Assembly: GCA_013400155.1 (NCBI GenBank)
Contig: VXBM01001294.1
Location: forward strand, 124,001 to 188,000
Source: Helopsaltes ochotensis
Lineage: Eukaryota > Chordata > Aves > Passeriformes > Locustellidae
Length of the DNA: 64,000 nt
Direction of reading: 5' to 3'
The notes beneath the pieces are model-generated. The model searched no databases. It saw only the letters and a list, made by a program, of their open reading frames with translations, and was not told the DNA's origin. Below, piece after piece: positions 28,501 to 42,315 of the stretch (position 1 is the first letter of the stretch; the number at the start of each line of letters is the position of its first letter). Position numbers and translations under genes: made by a program.

Positions 28501-31500
28501 GCTTGTAGAAGCAGGCTAGAAATAGATGGTGCAGCAGGGAAAGATAAGGAAGGGGAAGAAAAGCTGGAGCTAACATGTCAGCCCTTATGGCACTTTGGAG
28601 ATTATCACATGAATATGTATGCACACAAGTACCACTGTACCCCAAAGTTTAGGAGAGGCAGAGCTCTCCCAACCCTTTCAGGCAAAAGGCTTATTGCAGA
28701 AGTACCTGTTTCAGACTTGCATAATGTTATCTGTACATCCAGCCAATATAAACCTAAGGGCTTTAACAACTATATTCTTAATCTGACAAGCAGAGTAATT
28801 CCTTTGTTGTCTGAAAGAATTTCATGCCCATGAAGACAGCAGCCAAGCTGGAAGTAAACAGGTGCTAAAAGCCTCTGGAGAGAAGGTAGAACCACCTCCA
28901 TGATTGTACCTATTGCAACTTTAAAGAAAATATTTTAAAACAATAAAATATGAACAGACAAATGCCCTGCTGCATGATTCCTTACTCTGTGATCAGTCTG
29001 TGTTTTGTCTTACAAAATGGAAGTACAGAATGTCTGATCAAATCTCTCTCCGGTTTGCTTTTATTACCTTTTTCTTTTAGAAGAGTCTAGAGATTTAGAT
29101 AGATTACACCCTCTTCAAATGTGCATACCTGACCACAAAAGGAAGCCCCTGATAATGTACGTGCAGTTACAACACATCTAACAAGTAAATCAAGCAGCAA
29201 AGTGAAATAGGTTATAGCATGAGACATTGGAAGAAACAGAATTCTCAAGGAAAAGATCCAGAGGGCTCACTTTGGACCCTGTAGAAAAGGGACTAGCAGT
29301 GACAACAGGCCAAAGAAGAGATGGAAAAGAGACTGATATTAGGTGAAGAGAAAACAGAAATAGAAATAAAGGTCCATGAGGCAAGTTTTAAAAGGGAGAA
29401 GTTCTGGGGCAGACAGGAATAATGTTTCATATGAAGTGAATTCATTCAAGGTACTGGGAGGTGGTATCTGTAGGCAACCGGTCACGCTATACAGTGTAAG
29501 TTAGAAAGAGCCAAAAGAAAGTGTTTAATTGCATATTCCTTTTGACTGACTTACCTACCACAGTCCTACTCTGACTCTTTGTGATACAACTTTTTTATAC
29601 CAATGCTACTTTTTACCTTGGCTTAAAGGGAACAGCCCTATCAGGATCTTTCTCTGGAAAGAAAAATATCTACTTCTTTTTCCTTCTTTCCCCCCAGCCC
29701 CTTCTGAACAGCACTGCTTGAAACAGAAATTCGTGACACAGCTCTGTCCTCTTAGTGCAATATATATTAAAAAAACAGTGGATTGCATTTCTTTTAACTG
29801 CCATAACTATGTAGTATTCCCCAACACAATGGTAAATTGGACTTGAAAGCAATTTGGTCAATAAATTTGAACCAGCCAATGTTATTAAAAAATTAACAAA
29901 CTACATTTTGTCAGCTTCCTCCTTTTAGTCCGCTTATTACATTTTTAACCATTTAGAGAGAGTGCTGCAATTACTGCTTTCTAAAAAGCAGAGAAAATGG
30001 AAAGAGAAAACACTGTTATTATTAGTAGAAAATGACACTTCACAGTCATCAGTTTAAAAGCATCACAATCAGATGCCTCTTGAAAAATGAGAAATGCTGT
30101 GGCTGAAGGCAGCTGAAATCAAAGATTAGCCAATCTGCACTCTTTGATTTCCAGACAAGAGACAATGCTACCAAACATGCCAAGTTCAAAATTAAACAAG
30201 AAGAAAATTAATTTCTTAAATAAATGAGAAAGGGAAGAATGAATGAAAATAATATGGCTGAACATTATGGCCTGGTTTTCTATAACTCTTTGCCTACCCA
30301 CAAACGCTTGCAGCTGGCTGCTCTGCTTTAATAATTGCGTGATCCTCTGCTTTCCCACTTGGCCTCTCCTCAGCTCCTGCCTGATCATATTTCTAAATGT
30401 CACTCACGTCTATGCAGGCCACTGCACAAAACAAAATTAATTTAACTGAATAGCACACTAATATTATTACTTCTGACAGCATGGAAAACTTATTAACTAC
30501 AGTATGTCACAAGGCTAGTCTTCTAGTGAGTAGTTTAAAAGTACAACATTGAAAGGAAATGTAATACATTTGAAGATTTTTTTCTTGGCTTATCAGACAT
30601 TGTGAGAAGTCAAATCACAAAGCTTTTCTCTAATTATTAGAATATTACATATGCACTGCAGTCAGTCTACAGAAAGTCAATGTCCTCCTGTGATAGGGTA
30701 ATAGGAAACCACACTACAGTTCCCTTGCCTGATTTGAAATGTCCTGTAGTATGTAGGAGCATCTTAATACTCAGTTAAGGTAGTGTCTACTACCAAGTGT
30801 GTCTTTAATTTCCAAAGGTGATTGAATTAAAAGCTTTAAACTATGAACTGGAATTACAGCATACATCCAAAAATATACAGGATCAGTAGTCAGAAAAGAA
30901 GTGCAATTAAGAATCAAAATAATTAGCCATTTCTTACTTTTAAGAGGTATGACTGCATGTGGTAGTGTAGGAAAAACCTGGCATGAAGGGAGTCCTTGCT
31001 ACAACAACCACACATTATTGATTATTGCAAGACAGAATAAGCTGATTTGAACAAACAGTAAAAGTGGGAATGATTGGTATGTTGGAATGACTAATGCATA
31101 GATGTATGGCTGCTGGTAACTATTGCTGAAATTCATCAGCACCAGGGAAAGGCTATCAGGCAAAATCAGTGACTCTATTACTGAAGCTATATAGTACTAT
31201 GTTTCTATTTTCTGCAAAAACCATAAAGAGAAATTCCATGGAATTCGTGGATTAAGTTCACAGGCAGCCATCTTCTTCCCCTTCCTGAAATTTCAACAAA
31301 CTACTAAGACAATAAGACTTACTACTAGGACTTTAAATAAATGTTGACTGACGTCCTTTCTCTCCTCTCTTGCTTGCTGCAGTGCCAGTTCAGCTTTCAT
31401 GTTCCTCCATAATATCCCCTAGCACTACCTCCAGCTCCCTTGCATGACCCGCATGACAAAACCCACACAACAGAGCACCCTCCTCCAAAATCTTCTCAAC

Positions 31501-32129
31501 TGGCAAATAGGAAAGAGGCAATACATACTGGCATTGCTTTAAAACTAGAAGCTTGTTGGCTAGCTATGGGCAGGCCAAACAGAACAAACCTACCACATGC
31601 TCAAGGGTTTGTTTCCCTGAACAGGGCAAAAATCTGAGGATCCATCTTTGTTAAGACACTGCATTCCTTTACACTTACAGAAATTTTCTTACCTTGCTCT
31701 CCAACTTCCAGGGCAGCATGCAACACAATTTGGTACCAAAACCAGCTTGTGCCTTTATTTTCACACAAAGACAACTTAGCCACACAGAAAAGCAAGGATT
31801 TCCACTGCACTGGAGCAGTGACCTGAAAAGGGCTGCACACCAAGGACAGGCACAGCAAAATGAAAAGGAACTGGATTTCCTAATGGGAAAACCACAGACA
31901 GCTGATCTTAGTTGACTGCTGATAAGTGAAGACATATAAAAAGACAGTTCTCCACCTGTAATTTATCAAGGTAAAGATTTTCTTTCATGTAAAATTTCAC
32001 CTAAGCCAATGCTGTCTGTTTTTTCCATTCACTATTTTGAGCTACGTTGGGTTCTGTTATTAACCTGTTTTTCTATATATTGGATTGCCTTTAATGGTGA
32101 ATATTGTCACCATCTGGAAAGTTCCTTCC

Positions 32130-32561
32130 TGTCAATCTTCTCCTGTTACCCTCCACCCACCCCTAAGATGCCTGCCTGTCACCCGGCTGCTACTCCCCGA
32201 TTCTGGAAGAATCTGTGGAGGGCATCGAGTGATAGGCCAGGATCAGAGGAGGTCCCTCCCTAAGAACCCTCACTTGTCCCCCCAGTTGCCCATCAGGCCC
32301 TGTTCTCCTCCCCGGTTATCCCCCATTGGCTGTGAATGTATCCCTCCCCTCACACCTCCCCTGTATATTACTCAGTGTCCTACTGAGCTTGGTGCTCAGT
32401 TGCAGCTGCTGCCCTGAGACTCAGAGGTGCTCTTAGGGACAAAATAAAGTCTTGGCTTTTGCCCTCTGACCGAGTCTGCCTCCTCCTTTGCCACAGCCTC
32501 TCCTATAAGAGGAGAGAGATCTCCTCTGCAGCTCCTTGGATTCTCGGGATTCTGGGGAGCA
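32130..32561 (+). mobile_element. Probable solo LTR of an endogenous retrovirus
   Basis: This GC-richer island in an AT-rich intron has the internal order of a retroviral LTR on the plus strand. An inverted CCAAT box (attgg, 32325-32329) is followed by a TATA-like box (tgtatatta, about 32362-32370), then a short candidate R region with AATAAA at 32443-32448 and a T/G-rich stretch after it, then a pyrimidine-rich candidate U5. A TG start at 32130 and a CA end at 32561 are flanked by TTCC on both sides, which could be a 4-bp target duplication, but four bases is weak evidence. No gag, pol or env-like open frame lies beside it, so it would be a solo LTR. Family not assigned; boundaries uncertain. 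Confidence 0.5.
32443..32448 (+). promoter_or_regulatory. Polyadenylation signal inside the probable LTR
   Basis: An AATAAA hexamer about 75 bases after a TATA-like box, followed within 20 bases by a T/G-rich stretch (gtcttggctttt), is the layout of an LTR R region. It lies on the strand opposite SYT1. Confidence 0.5.
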
Positions 32562-35500
32562 TTCCCTGCACGGTCCACAGTGTGAGCTAGCCAGGGAGAG
32601 CAAAGACACACCGAAAGGGATGCCACGGCAGAGCTACAAGCACACGTAGGACTAGAAGTCCCTTTCTGTATCACTGTTTTTCATTTGGAAAGTTCTCTCA
32701 CGTTATCCTCTTTTCCTGATTTTTGTACTGAAGATTTTTCCAGAGCATCAGAAGTCCCTAAACATGAGATGGGGTAAAGGATATGCAGCTGGAAAAGAGG
32801 CAAGCTAAAAAGCTCTTGCTCTAGTGTTCCTTAGTTTAAGGGAGGTCAAAAATATGTAAAATAATCTCTCAGATAATTAAATTATTTTTGTCTTTGGTTC
32901 CACTTGAAATGAAGGAACTAATACATGTCTCCTACTACAATGCCTTACATTATATGTCTTAAGTTCAGCACGTTAAATATTTGTGCTCAGATCAAGAATG
33001 AGGTCCTTCAGGCTAGTGCTACATATTCAAATCTATTGAATTACCCTTATCAAGCTTATATCCACTTCTTAAACTAAGCATTCAAATGTTTATTTTTATA
33101 AAACTACTGAAAGATATTCAAGTGTTGGATAAATACATATTGGCAAATTCCTCTTTTGTTACTCTACTTCTCCTATTTCACTTTGAAAAAGTCTCTTAAC
33201 ACACTCTTTAGGAAGACAAGGCAGTTCGTCAAAGGTCATTGTAGCAATCAGAACCACACACTCGATTTTATTAATCTCTTCAATAAAAAAAAAAAGAGTT
33301 CATTGCAGTTATCTAAAAATCTAGGAAAGAGGACTGCACTTATGATAAGATCTCTGGCTCAATGATGTTCCTTTTTAATAAATTGTAGACCACAAGGGAA
33401 ATAAGGCTGAAACAGTGCTAATGTTATATTTGTCTTACTCAAAAAAGACCAAATAGGATGAAGGTGGTACCTATCAGTCATTTGTCTTTTATCAAACCCA
33501 GATGATACAAAAGAATTCACAAAAGTTTGTAATAATGTTGATTTAAAGGACATAAAATATTATGAATGTGTAATCATGTTTTATGGAAAAAAAAAAAAGG
33601 TCTTTTCAACTAAAATCAGATTCCCTCTTTGGTAAGAATGGAAATTTGCTTGATGAAGGAAACATGCACATTTTTTTTCTTTTTTGTATTCGAGGTCTAC
33701 TTACTGCTGTTTTTATAGGCAGGGAAGACATTTTGCTGACAAAGGAGGCAGGTGATATAAGAACTATCATAACAGTAAATAGTAATGCAACAGGTTGGCT
33801 AGAAAGAAAGTGCTTAATCAATTACCTGTAACCAGTCAGAAAGAGGACATTTTCATACAGCCGAAAGTAAATTTTCTACATTCCAAGACAAAGAACTCAA
33901 GACTTTTTGTAAGTATCTTCCAAATTAGGAAAAGTATCTTACAAGGCAACACCTCCTGCTGAGGATTCAGGGTCATAAGCTACAGACCATGAACTGCTAG
34001 TCTAATGCTGTGCAAAACAATCAATGGTAGACATCATCAGAAGAGGCTGGTGATTTTGTCTGCTTGGCAAAGAAATAAAGTATGCTGCACACAGTTCTTG
34101 TGTACATAATTTTTTTTTTAGATGCTGAGAACTACAATGACAGAAGTCCTGACTCTTACTGGAAAAATGAAAACTTGATTTTGAAAAACAGAAAAGATTA
34201 ATTTCTGCAACTTTCTGAAAAGATGATTGGACATGACTTGATTACAGTGAATAAGTACTGTAGAGAAGAGCAAGCATCATGTATTAAATTTCTTGAATCT
34301 ACTGAAGAACAGCATAACCAGAATCAGCAACAGAGTAGAATCCAGTAATATCCAAGTAACAAGTGAAGTACACATATTTAAGGGAGATAGAGTATTGCTG
34401 AAGCTATAAAAGGATGTGTTATTTTCTTCATCTACTTACATCTTAAAATCAGAAACTTTCAAACTCTTTGGGCTTAGAGACACTCTAAGAGTTTTCCAGT
34501 GGAGGTGCAAAGCTGCCTATAACAAACACTGCTGAGGGCTGAGAGAATCCTTGCTCCAGAACCAAACAAGGTCAAACTTTCAAGCCTGTAAGGGAGTTTC
34601 CTTGGGCCACCTTCCTCCCGAATAGGCACGGGGAGAACCCTATTAGCTACAGGATGCTGCCTGTTCCCTAGACTGAGTTCTATTACAGGAGATTCTTTGA
34701 AATATTCCTTGAAGACCTAGGAGTCCTCCAGATTTAGGGTAAATAATACCACCTAATTTAGAGAAATGTCTAAATGAATTGATAGGAAATAGCACTATTT
34801 CTAAGCAAAAAAAAAAGGTTTTTTGAAATAGGGGACTTTTTTATGAAAGAAAATTTTAATGTTAGCTAATATAAATGACCCACATGTCATAGAAAACTTG
34901 TCCGCTCTAAAAAAAATCACAGAAAATTAATGTTTGTCCTGATAATTAATGTGCAAATCTGAGTGAGTGAAACCACCTTCAGCATAACCCACTCCTAAAT
35001 CTGGGCTGGGCATTCACAGACAGGGGATGTCAGCTGCAGACCACAGGGCACTCCCACAAAAATGAGCTGCTGCCAGTTTTGAAGCTGAGGTTCCACTCAT
35101 GAACAAGAGGTCCTCCTGTAAATTTTCAGTTATTGAAGAAGATACGGAAAAACAGAGGTAAAATAACTGGATTCTAGATAACCAGAAATAATTTAAGTAG
35201 CACCTAATATTAAGCATCTGATGGGAAGTTGAGGTGCTGTCTGCCTGTTGTCAGCCACTGAGAAGCTGCAGTGCCATGTTCTACGTCAGTGGCATCAAAA
35301 GCAAGTTGGCAGCCCCACATAATGGTAATCATACAGGGAATGACTTGAGTCAGAATTTTATGGCAAGCTCTTTGGCTAAGAAGAAGAGATTTGAACTCAA
35401 GGTCAGCCACAAGTGGAAAAAGGCACAGAGAAGGGTTCCCAAATTCAGTTACCTTTATCAGTACAAGTGGATATTGCAGTACCTTCTAATTCCATTTTGT

Positions 35501-38404
35501 TTTAGGCAAATGCATGCGGCCAACTAAGTTGCAATAACACCATTTTCAACTCACTCACTGCTAGTGAGGAAACTTCTATCTCTTGACAATATTTCTGTAA
35601 TTGTGATTGCAGATATAATTACCAAGGAAAATATCTTGACCTCCACGTCACTGGATTCAGTTTCAGGTACATGTTTTACTCTAGCTTTAGGCCAGCAAGA
35701 AGCACATACAGAACATATCTGGATCCAAAAAGAGATTGGAAATGGATTTCATCTGTGCACTGATGATGGTAGCTCATAGTAAGTTGTGTTCTGCTCTAAT
35801 GAGACAGCAGTACTAATTCTGTTGCAGTGATCATACTCCAGACGTCTACAGAAAAAAATGGAAGGGACAAAACAACTACAGACTCCTCATCCCTCTAGTG
35901 AGTGAGCCAGCCAGGCAGCCCCTGAGTGCTTCTCTAGTTATGGTAGTAACAATCACAAAGGAAGCTGCAGAAGGTCACAGAAAAGGAATAGGAGAGAAGT
36001 ACAGGTGCATGAAACTCACCCTGCTGAGTTTAGGTTATACCTGTAACACACTAACAACATATCAGCCACTGCAAGGGATTTCTTTGGCCTTTGGTAGAAG
36101 GCTGACTTATATGATACAGCTAAACAGGAAATTGTAGGGCTGAGTTATCTCTGTCTATCATCCATTTAGCCTAGAAATAACAGCTGGTATACTTCCTAAA
36201 TTCATGTACTTTTGAAATATTAGCATAAACTAAATAAAAATCTAATACCTCTCAACTGAACAAAACAGTCTTATATTCTGGATTTTAACTGTGATTAGGG
36301 CATTTTGTGCTAATTCCTGTTACGGGTACAATGCACAGTGCTTCACATATCAGTTTAAGCTCATTGTTAAACTAAAAGGAAACACAACTCTGAAAAGAGG
36401 TTAAATGGTTACTACGGTAATCTCTGAGATAGTTTAAATCAGTGTTGAAAAGGCGATAGAGGAAAAAAAATAAAGAAAATTGCTTATCCCTTGGACCACT
36501 ATTCCTCAGCCTATGTCTCCCCTTTTCAAAAATGCATCTTTCTTTGATGTTTCTGGAACCCAAAATTTTCTAGTTCTACTTGGAATGGGCAAAACAAAGA
36601 GATTGGAGAAGCATACAGCTCCTCCTCAACCCTCTAGTGAAAATGCTGTTGTTGTCTTTGTGAGACCTGCTCTTCCCTCATGACTGTAAAAATACTGCTC
36701 TCTGTTCGGAAGATCCTTCTAATGACAATGTATTTTGATACAGCTGTTTTATAGCTTCCCTTAGCTCCTGATCCTGGTTTATAACAGCAATCATAACAAT
36801 TTTCGTCACTGTTGGTTTGGAAATGTAGGGGAGGAAGGGAAATAAGGTATTAACCGGCACTACCGCGAAGCTTCTGCCAGAATCCCAGTGAGGCCATTTC
36901 TACCTCTGGATTATGCATTCACTGATGCTGGTAGTCAGAAAAATAAGTAAATACATAAAAGTCTAGTAGGAGAACAATGCTGAACAATTCCAGATTTAGC
37001 ACATTCTGTGGCCTTTTCACACTCATCAGCTGGTCCTAAAGATCCATTTGCAATCTCTCCCAGAATAATACAGATTTAGACTTGGGAGTACTCCATGATT
37101 AAATCTGTATCTCCTGGAATTCCTTCTGCAGTTTCGATCCAAAATATCTCTTCATACTCTAGCTCCAGATGAGTTTGATCCCTCTCAGTAGCTTCCTCAA
37201 AACTCTATAAAAATGCTATTCAGAACACTGCTTTCCAATTGCTATTGTATGTGGCTGTGTCTTTGTACTTTAAAATACTTATGCTTGAGCAATAAAACCC
37301 CACACAGTCATATTAATATGTGGAAACTGGGAATTGCCCACTATTCCTTCCTTCAGCCTTGTAATTTTCTACAAGATTCTTATATACTCAATATACTTTG
37401 TCTGAAATAAATATTATTATTATTTTGTGTATTAAGGGTCATTATATGCTTAGCACCAAGTGTAGGATCTACTATTTCAGCCTCAAGATGCCCTTCTGCA
37501 CATGGAAGGAAAAGGTAATAAGAATGTTTTTGGCCAATAAGCAATACATATTTTTCTGATCTCAGAATGAATACAGGAACAGAAAGGCCCCAGAAGAGCC
37601 TGAATTTAACACTATCACTGAGCTTCTCCTTCTTTTATACTGTCCTCTATATTTGAATTTAATATCTGCAAAGCCAGACAATTTGAGATGAATCAAGACA
37701 AGTTCTCTTTTGATTTCAAGTAAGCCAATTACATTCTTTTTATTATAATACAAGGATGTCTCTGACCTCCTAAGGTGTCTCTTCCAGAGAGTGAGTTAAG
37801 AAAGAGAATTCTCAACAAAGGTATATAGTGGGATTGTCAGCACTTTGAGTATGGAAGATGAGAAAAGAAATGCACAATTCTAATGAACTGAATACAGCAC
37901 CCCTTACAGCTCTACTTGAATACTACTGTTTTACCTTTAAAAATCATTTTAGCATCTTCAATTTCAAGATGAAAAAAAAACCTAATTAACTGCTGAAGAA
38001 TTTTAAAGCAGGCTTGCTTATTCTCAAACTTTAGAACCTCTGTTTTGTTCCCTGTCTCAGTAGGGAATTCAGAGGCAGGACAGATGCTGCACTTACAATG
38101 TTGAACAGGCAATTCAACAACCTCTGTTTACTGCATAAGCTCTTCACAAAACCTGAAAATTAAAACCTCCTTAGATTTAACATTTTAAAGTTTTAATTGG
38201 GTATAAGAAGAAGTGAACTTGGGAAGATGTAAACACCATGAAGAAAACATAGTGTTCCAATATAACGTGCAGCTAAATAAAGGAAACCTCACATTTCAAA
38301 ATTTGTCTGACACTCTGACAGCATCTCCATAGGGATAATGATACTTTCTTTTGCAAAGCACTGTGCTCTCTGCAAAGCTGTAAAAGAACTAAGTGTTATT
38401 ACCA

Positions 38405-38455
38405 GCGATGGGAAAGGCCTATTAGATCATCTGTCCATTGCTCATGTAACTATAA
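38405..38455 (-). mobile_element. Possible CR1/L3 3' end fossil
   Basis: The plus-strand words gatgggaaaggcctattaga and tcatctgtccattgc resemble the antisense form of an old amniote CR1/L3 3' end (pattern: ggaagggacctattagatcatctagtccat). Only about 50 bases are recognisable, and no terminal repeat is seen. Confidence 0.35.
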
Positions 38456-38907
38456 CAGAAAATAACAGTGATTTGCTGCTGTAATTTGACAGTGACTTCT
38501 GTAAAAATGTCCTTTCTTCTTAGATCTCTGCAAGTTTCAGTTCCAGAGAGTCAATAAGCTGGATGGCTCACTAACTTTTTCACAGTCTTAACTTCTATGA
38601 AGTATACCAAGGTATTAAATACATGTATTTCAGGCCCACTTTTCCACCTCCTTCCTTCACCTTTTACTTTTGGATAAGGAAGGAAAGAACAATCCTCATG
38701 AAAAGCACAGTCAAAGTTCACAGAACGGCTCTTTCACTCTCCAGCTGCAGAATGCTTGCCTCTCACCCCTTTCCAAGGCAGCACCTTGCATCTCTCCTGC
38801 TTGGCGTTGTGCAGCACATAGGAGTGATGCTGGTGTTTTCCAGCAGACTTCTCACTCAGAAGCCTTGTATAAAATATACCCATCATCACCCACTGTGGTA
38901 CGAGCAT

Positions 38908-38940
38908 GCATCCATCATGGAACCTAACCATGGTGGATGC
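38908..38940. repeat. 13-bp inverted repeat, 7-bp spacer
   Basis: GCATCCATCATGG and CCATGGTGGATGC are complementary at 12 of 13 positions around the spacer aacctaa. It is short enough to be chance. Confidence 0.75.
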
Positions 38941-41753
38941 CTGATCAGATAATGCACAGAGTCTCATGTGATGGCAGCTGTGAAAGATCTGCAGAACTCT
39001 TGGTGGCGGATACTGTCAGGTCAACAAAGATCCTTCTTACGATAAAATGCTCTGCTTCTACACTGCTTTCAAGGGAAAGAGTTGTTTCTGCTCTTCCTCA
39101 CATTCCCTAAAATTTCTTGGCATGTTTGCTACAACAGGTTTTCAATTTAAGTGCCAATATAACAAAATGTCTGGAGGGAAATCGGCTGAAGTATTCAGAA
39201 GATGACTCTCAGTATGATTCACTCTGCTGTGAGCAAAGAAGAGGTCTGTCTGGCCTGCTGTACTGGAGTGATAACAGATATTGGATGCAGTGTGTACTCA
39301 GATAAAGTTAATAGCAATGACATCTGGTAGATGACAGAGAGGAGCAAACTCTTGTGATCTGCTTTTTAACACTCTGTGCCCAAACCATTATATGTCAGAC
39401 TTGGTAAAAGTGAATAACCTTTCAATATCTACCACTCTTCCCTCCCACACTCTCAGTCAAATGAGACTGTAGGACTACTAGACACAAGGACAGCAGATCT
39501 AAAAGAAGCCCAGGAAAAAGAGTTCAAGGTATGCAGCTCATTAGCAATGGCTTCCTCAATATTTAGCAGTCCCTGCACATTCCCAAAGCCTCTCACAGTC
39601 ATAACAAATGCTCACACAAAGGCTTGTACCTTCAAAGTACTTCACCAACATAAATATATTAATAAGACCTTTCCCAGAAGAGAATGCAGTGTCAGAGAGA
39701 TGCCATTCAAATAGGTAGGCTGTGAGAGATAGAGCTTACATTATTTCATTAAACCTTCATCATCTGTCTTCAATTTTAAGCACATTTAGAAAAAAGGACA
39801 GAATGTACAGTGGAGCTTTATGAGCAAAAAGAAGAGTAACTGGTTGTAAAATTGTTTTGCCCTCTATGATTGAAGTGGTAATTAAATTGTAATTCTGTGA
39901 TGTGCATCAACTGAATTTGACATAAACTAAACCTGAGATTTTTATATTCACTTTGACTGATGCCACCTAGATAGTTCCTTTAAAGTGACTGGTGACAACT
40001 GCCACTGATTCCCTTCAGTATACATCTTGTCTAGGGGTCATAATTAAAACATTAGCGATACCTTGGCAACTTATACTTAATTTCAAACATATTTAGAATT
40101 ATAATTAGCATTAGGTTGATGAGAACTGACAAACTTGCCTAAGTGTTGTAAGGGCAAGAAAGGAAATAAAGCCTGTCATTCTTCAAATATTGCAAATCTC
40201 ATGCAGATGTGCTTTTCAAAAACAAATTCATTACACAATTACAACATGTGTAATAGTCTGCAAAAAATATTTTGTTAGCAATAGAATTACATTTGTCATA
40301 GATTTTTGGATGAAATACAGTTGCTTAGGTTTTAATTTATTTTAGTACACCAGACCACCATATCATGTTCACGATCACTACCAAGAGACAAACGTGTCTA
40401 CTGCTACTCATCTGATACAGGTAAATTGTATTAGCCTTCATACACACAGTGCTGTCTTTGCTAATTCTGAAACCAGGGGGCTTCTTGGTTGCAGCTATAT
40501 CTGCTGTGAATTCTGAAACATCTGCTGGGTCAGATGACAATACCATTATGCAGATTCAATCTCTCCCAGCCCTACTTATTACTTGAAATATGCTAGAATT
40601 TGCTTAGAATCTTTACTGTGGAACAGGGACTGGAACATCAAAGACGGTAAGGTACTTGAAGCAAATATGGAATACAAATGACATTTCATGTGAAATACAA
40701 CTCCCAAACTACTGACAGATGCACCTCTCCTGGTTCTTGGTAGAGATTTCTCTTCCAAATTGGGCTAAGCAATTATTTGACAGGAGCAGAGGTTCCATAA
40801 TGGAGAAGAAATAAGTTTGGATTATATACACTTGGCTAAGGAGTAAATGGTTTTTGCTGGATCATTTTTTATTTGTACAGTGACCTTATGAGCTGTTACG
40901 AATAAGCTACAGATAGCATATAGAAAACTAAGATTAAAATGCCTCCATATACCCCAACTTACGATAATTTTCCATGTTGATCAGATAGCTTGCATGCTTG
41001 AGCATTGAGATGCAAAAATAAAACATGAGATCTCCTGTAGTACGAAAACTATTTAAGGAGTTGGTGTAAGCACAGGTTTTCATGATGTTTTCATATCATC
41101 ATATTGCCTAGCTCCTTATAAATTGCCATGCTTTGGTGGCAACTTCAAAAATGTTCCATCAAAAAAGTATAAAAATAACAGTGGTTTTTCTGCAGAACAG
41201 TACCTGAAATTTGAAGAAAGGTGAGGGCAACCTAGATTTCATTTCTATAGCAAACTATTCAAAGCTCTTGCAATACTCTTTTAATATCCAAATACTTCCA
41301 AAATTATTTATTTTAATCACCTCCATCTGCTTTAATAAATAGTATTTTCCAAGTCAGAATGCATTTCTAGAAGTACCTCACATGCTCAGTATCTGTTTCA
41401 AGCAAGGTTTTAATCATATTATGGCAGGGTATGAATTTTATGAAAGCAACCAAGTGACTGCACAGGTCTTACTGTGGATGTGAGCTAGAACACTTAAGAA
41501 GGAACTTTCTATGCAGCAAGGCAGATGAAACCCCACACTAAGCTGTAACATGTTATCTTTAAGCTGCATATAGGAATATCATTGTTAATGTTCTAAAAGC
41601 CTAAAGTTATACTACAAAGGCAAAGTGACAATTCCTTTTTGCATAGTGTTTGGCTTATTTTATGCGTTTTGAAACAGAAAAGCATGAAACACTTGGAAAA
41701 CACACATAGTAGTGTAATAAAAGACCAATTTGTTGCTTAATAAAATTTGGAAG

Positions 41754-41818
41754 GATTAATACACTCCAATTTCACATTTTCACCTTTTCTGAAAATGTGA
41801 AATTGGAGTATATTAATC
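41754..41818. repeat. Near-perfect 28-bp inverted repeat with 9-bp spacer
   Basis: The left arm 41754-41781 begins GATTAATACACTCC and the right arm 41791-41818 ends GGAGTATATTAATC. The arms are complementary at 27 of 28 positions and separated by accttttct. The single difference (C at 41762, A at 41810) becomes a G-U pair in RNA transcribed from the minus strand, the SYT1 sense. A T-rich run follows on the plus strand at 41819-41840. It lies in the 19-kb intron, 1.3 kb downstream of the second C2A exon in transcription order. Confidence 0.9.
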
Positions 41819-42281
41819 TTTTTTTTAACTTTTTTTTTTTAGTATGCTGAGTGCTTAAAAGAACAGGCCCCTCAAACTACAACCTTCCATCCTTTATCTC
41901 TTTTTTTGTTTTCTTATTTAACTCTAAGAGTGGAAGAAAAATACCCCATATAGCATGGCACTGATGTCATCTGCAGAAAGACAGACCTGCAAATATTGCC
42001 TATGAAACAATGCCCTTCAAAACAGTCTCCATGTGGCAGTGGCTTTCAAATCAATAAGCAATTGAAAAAAGCCATCTGAAAATGGCTTTAAAACAAACAC
42101 GGAAAAAGGCAAGACTGAAATCTACCATTTTTGAAAATCTGAGGAGGCTGCATGGCTCTGCATTTGCTGCTGTTTTCACCACTTTTAGTCTAAATCAATA
42201 CTCAGGTTTTCATCACTTGTGAGAAGGAAAGATTTCATTCAGAGATTGTCCCTTTAATTACAGAAACTAAGATATGAATCC

Positions 42282-42315
42282 AAAGCAGTTTATTAGCTAA
42301 AGCAGTTTATTAACT
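42282..42315. repeat. 17-bp tandem duplication
   Basis: Two adjacent copies, aaagcagtttattagct and aaagcagtttattaact, differ at one base. This is probably a recent local slippage duplication. Confidence 0.9.
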
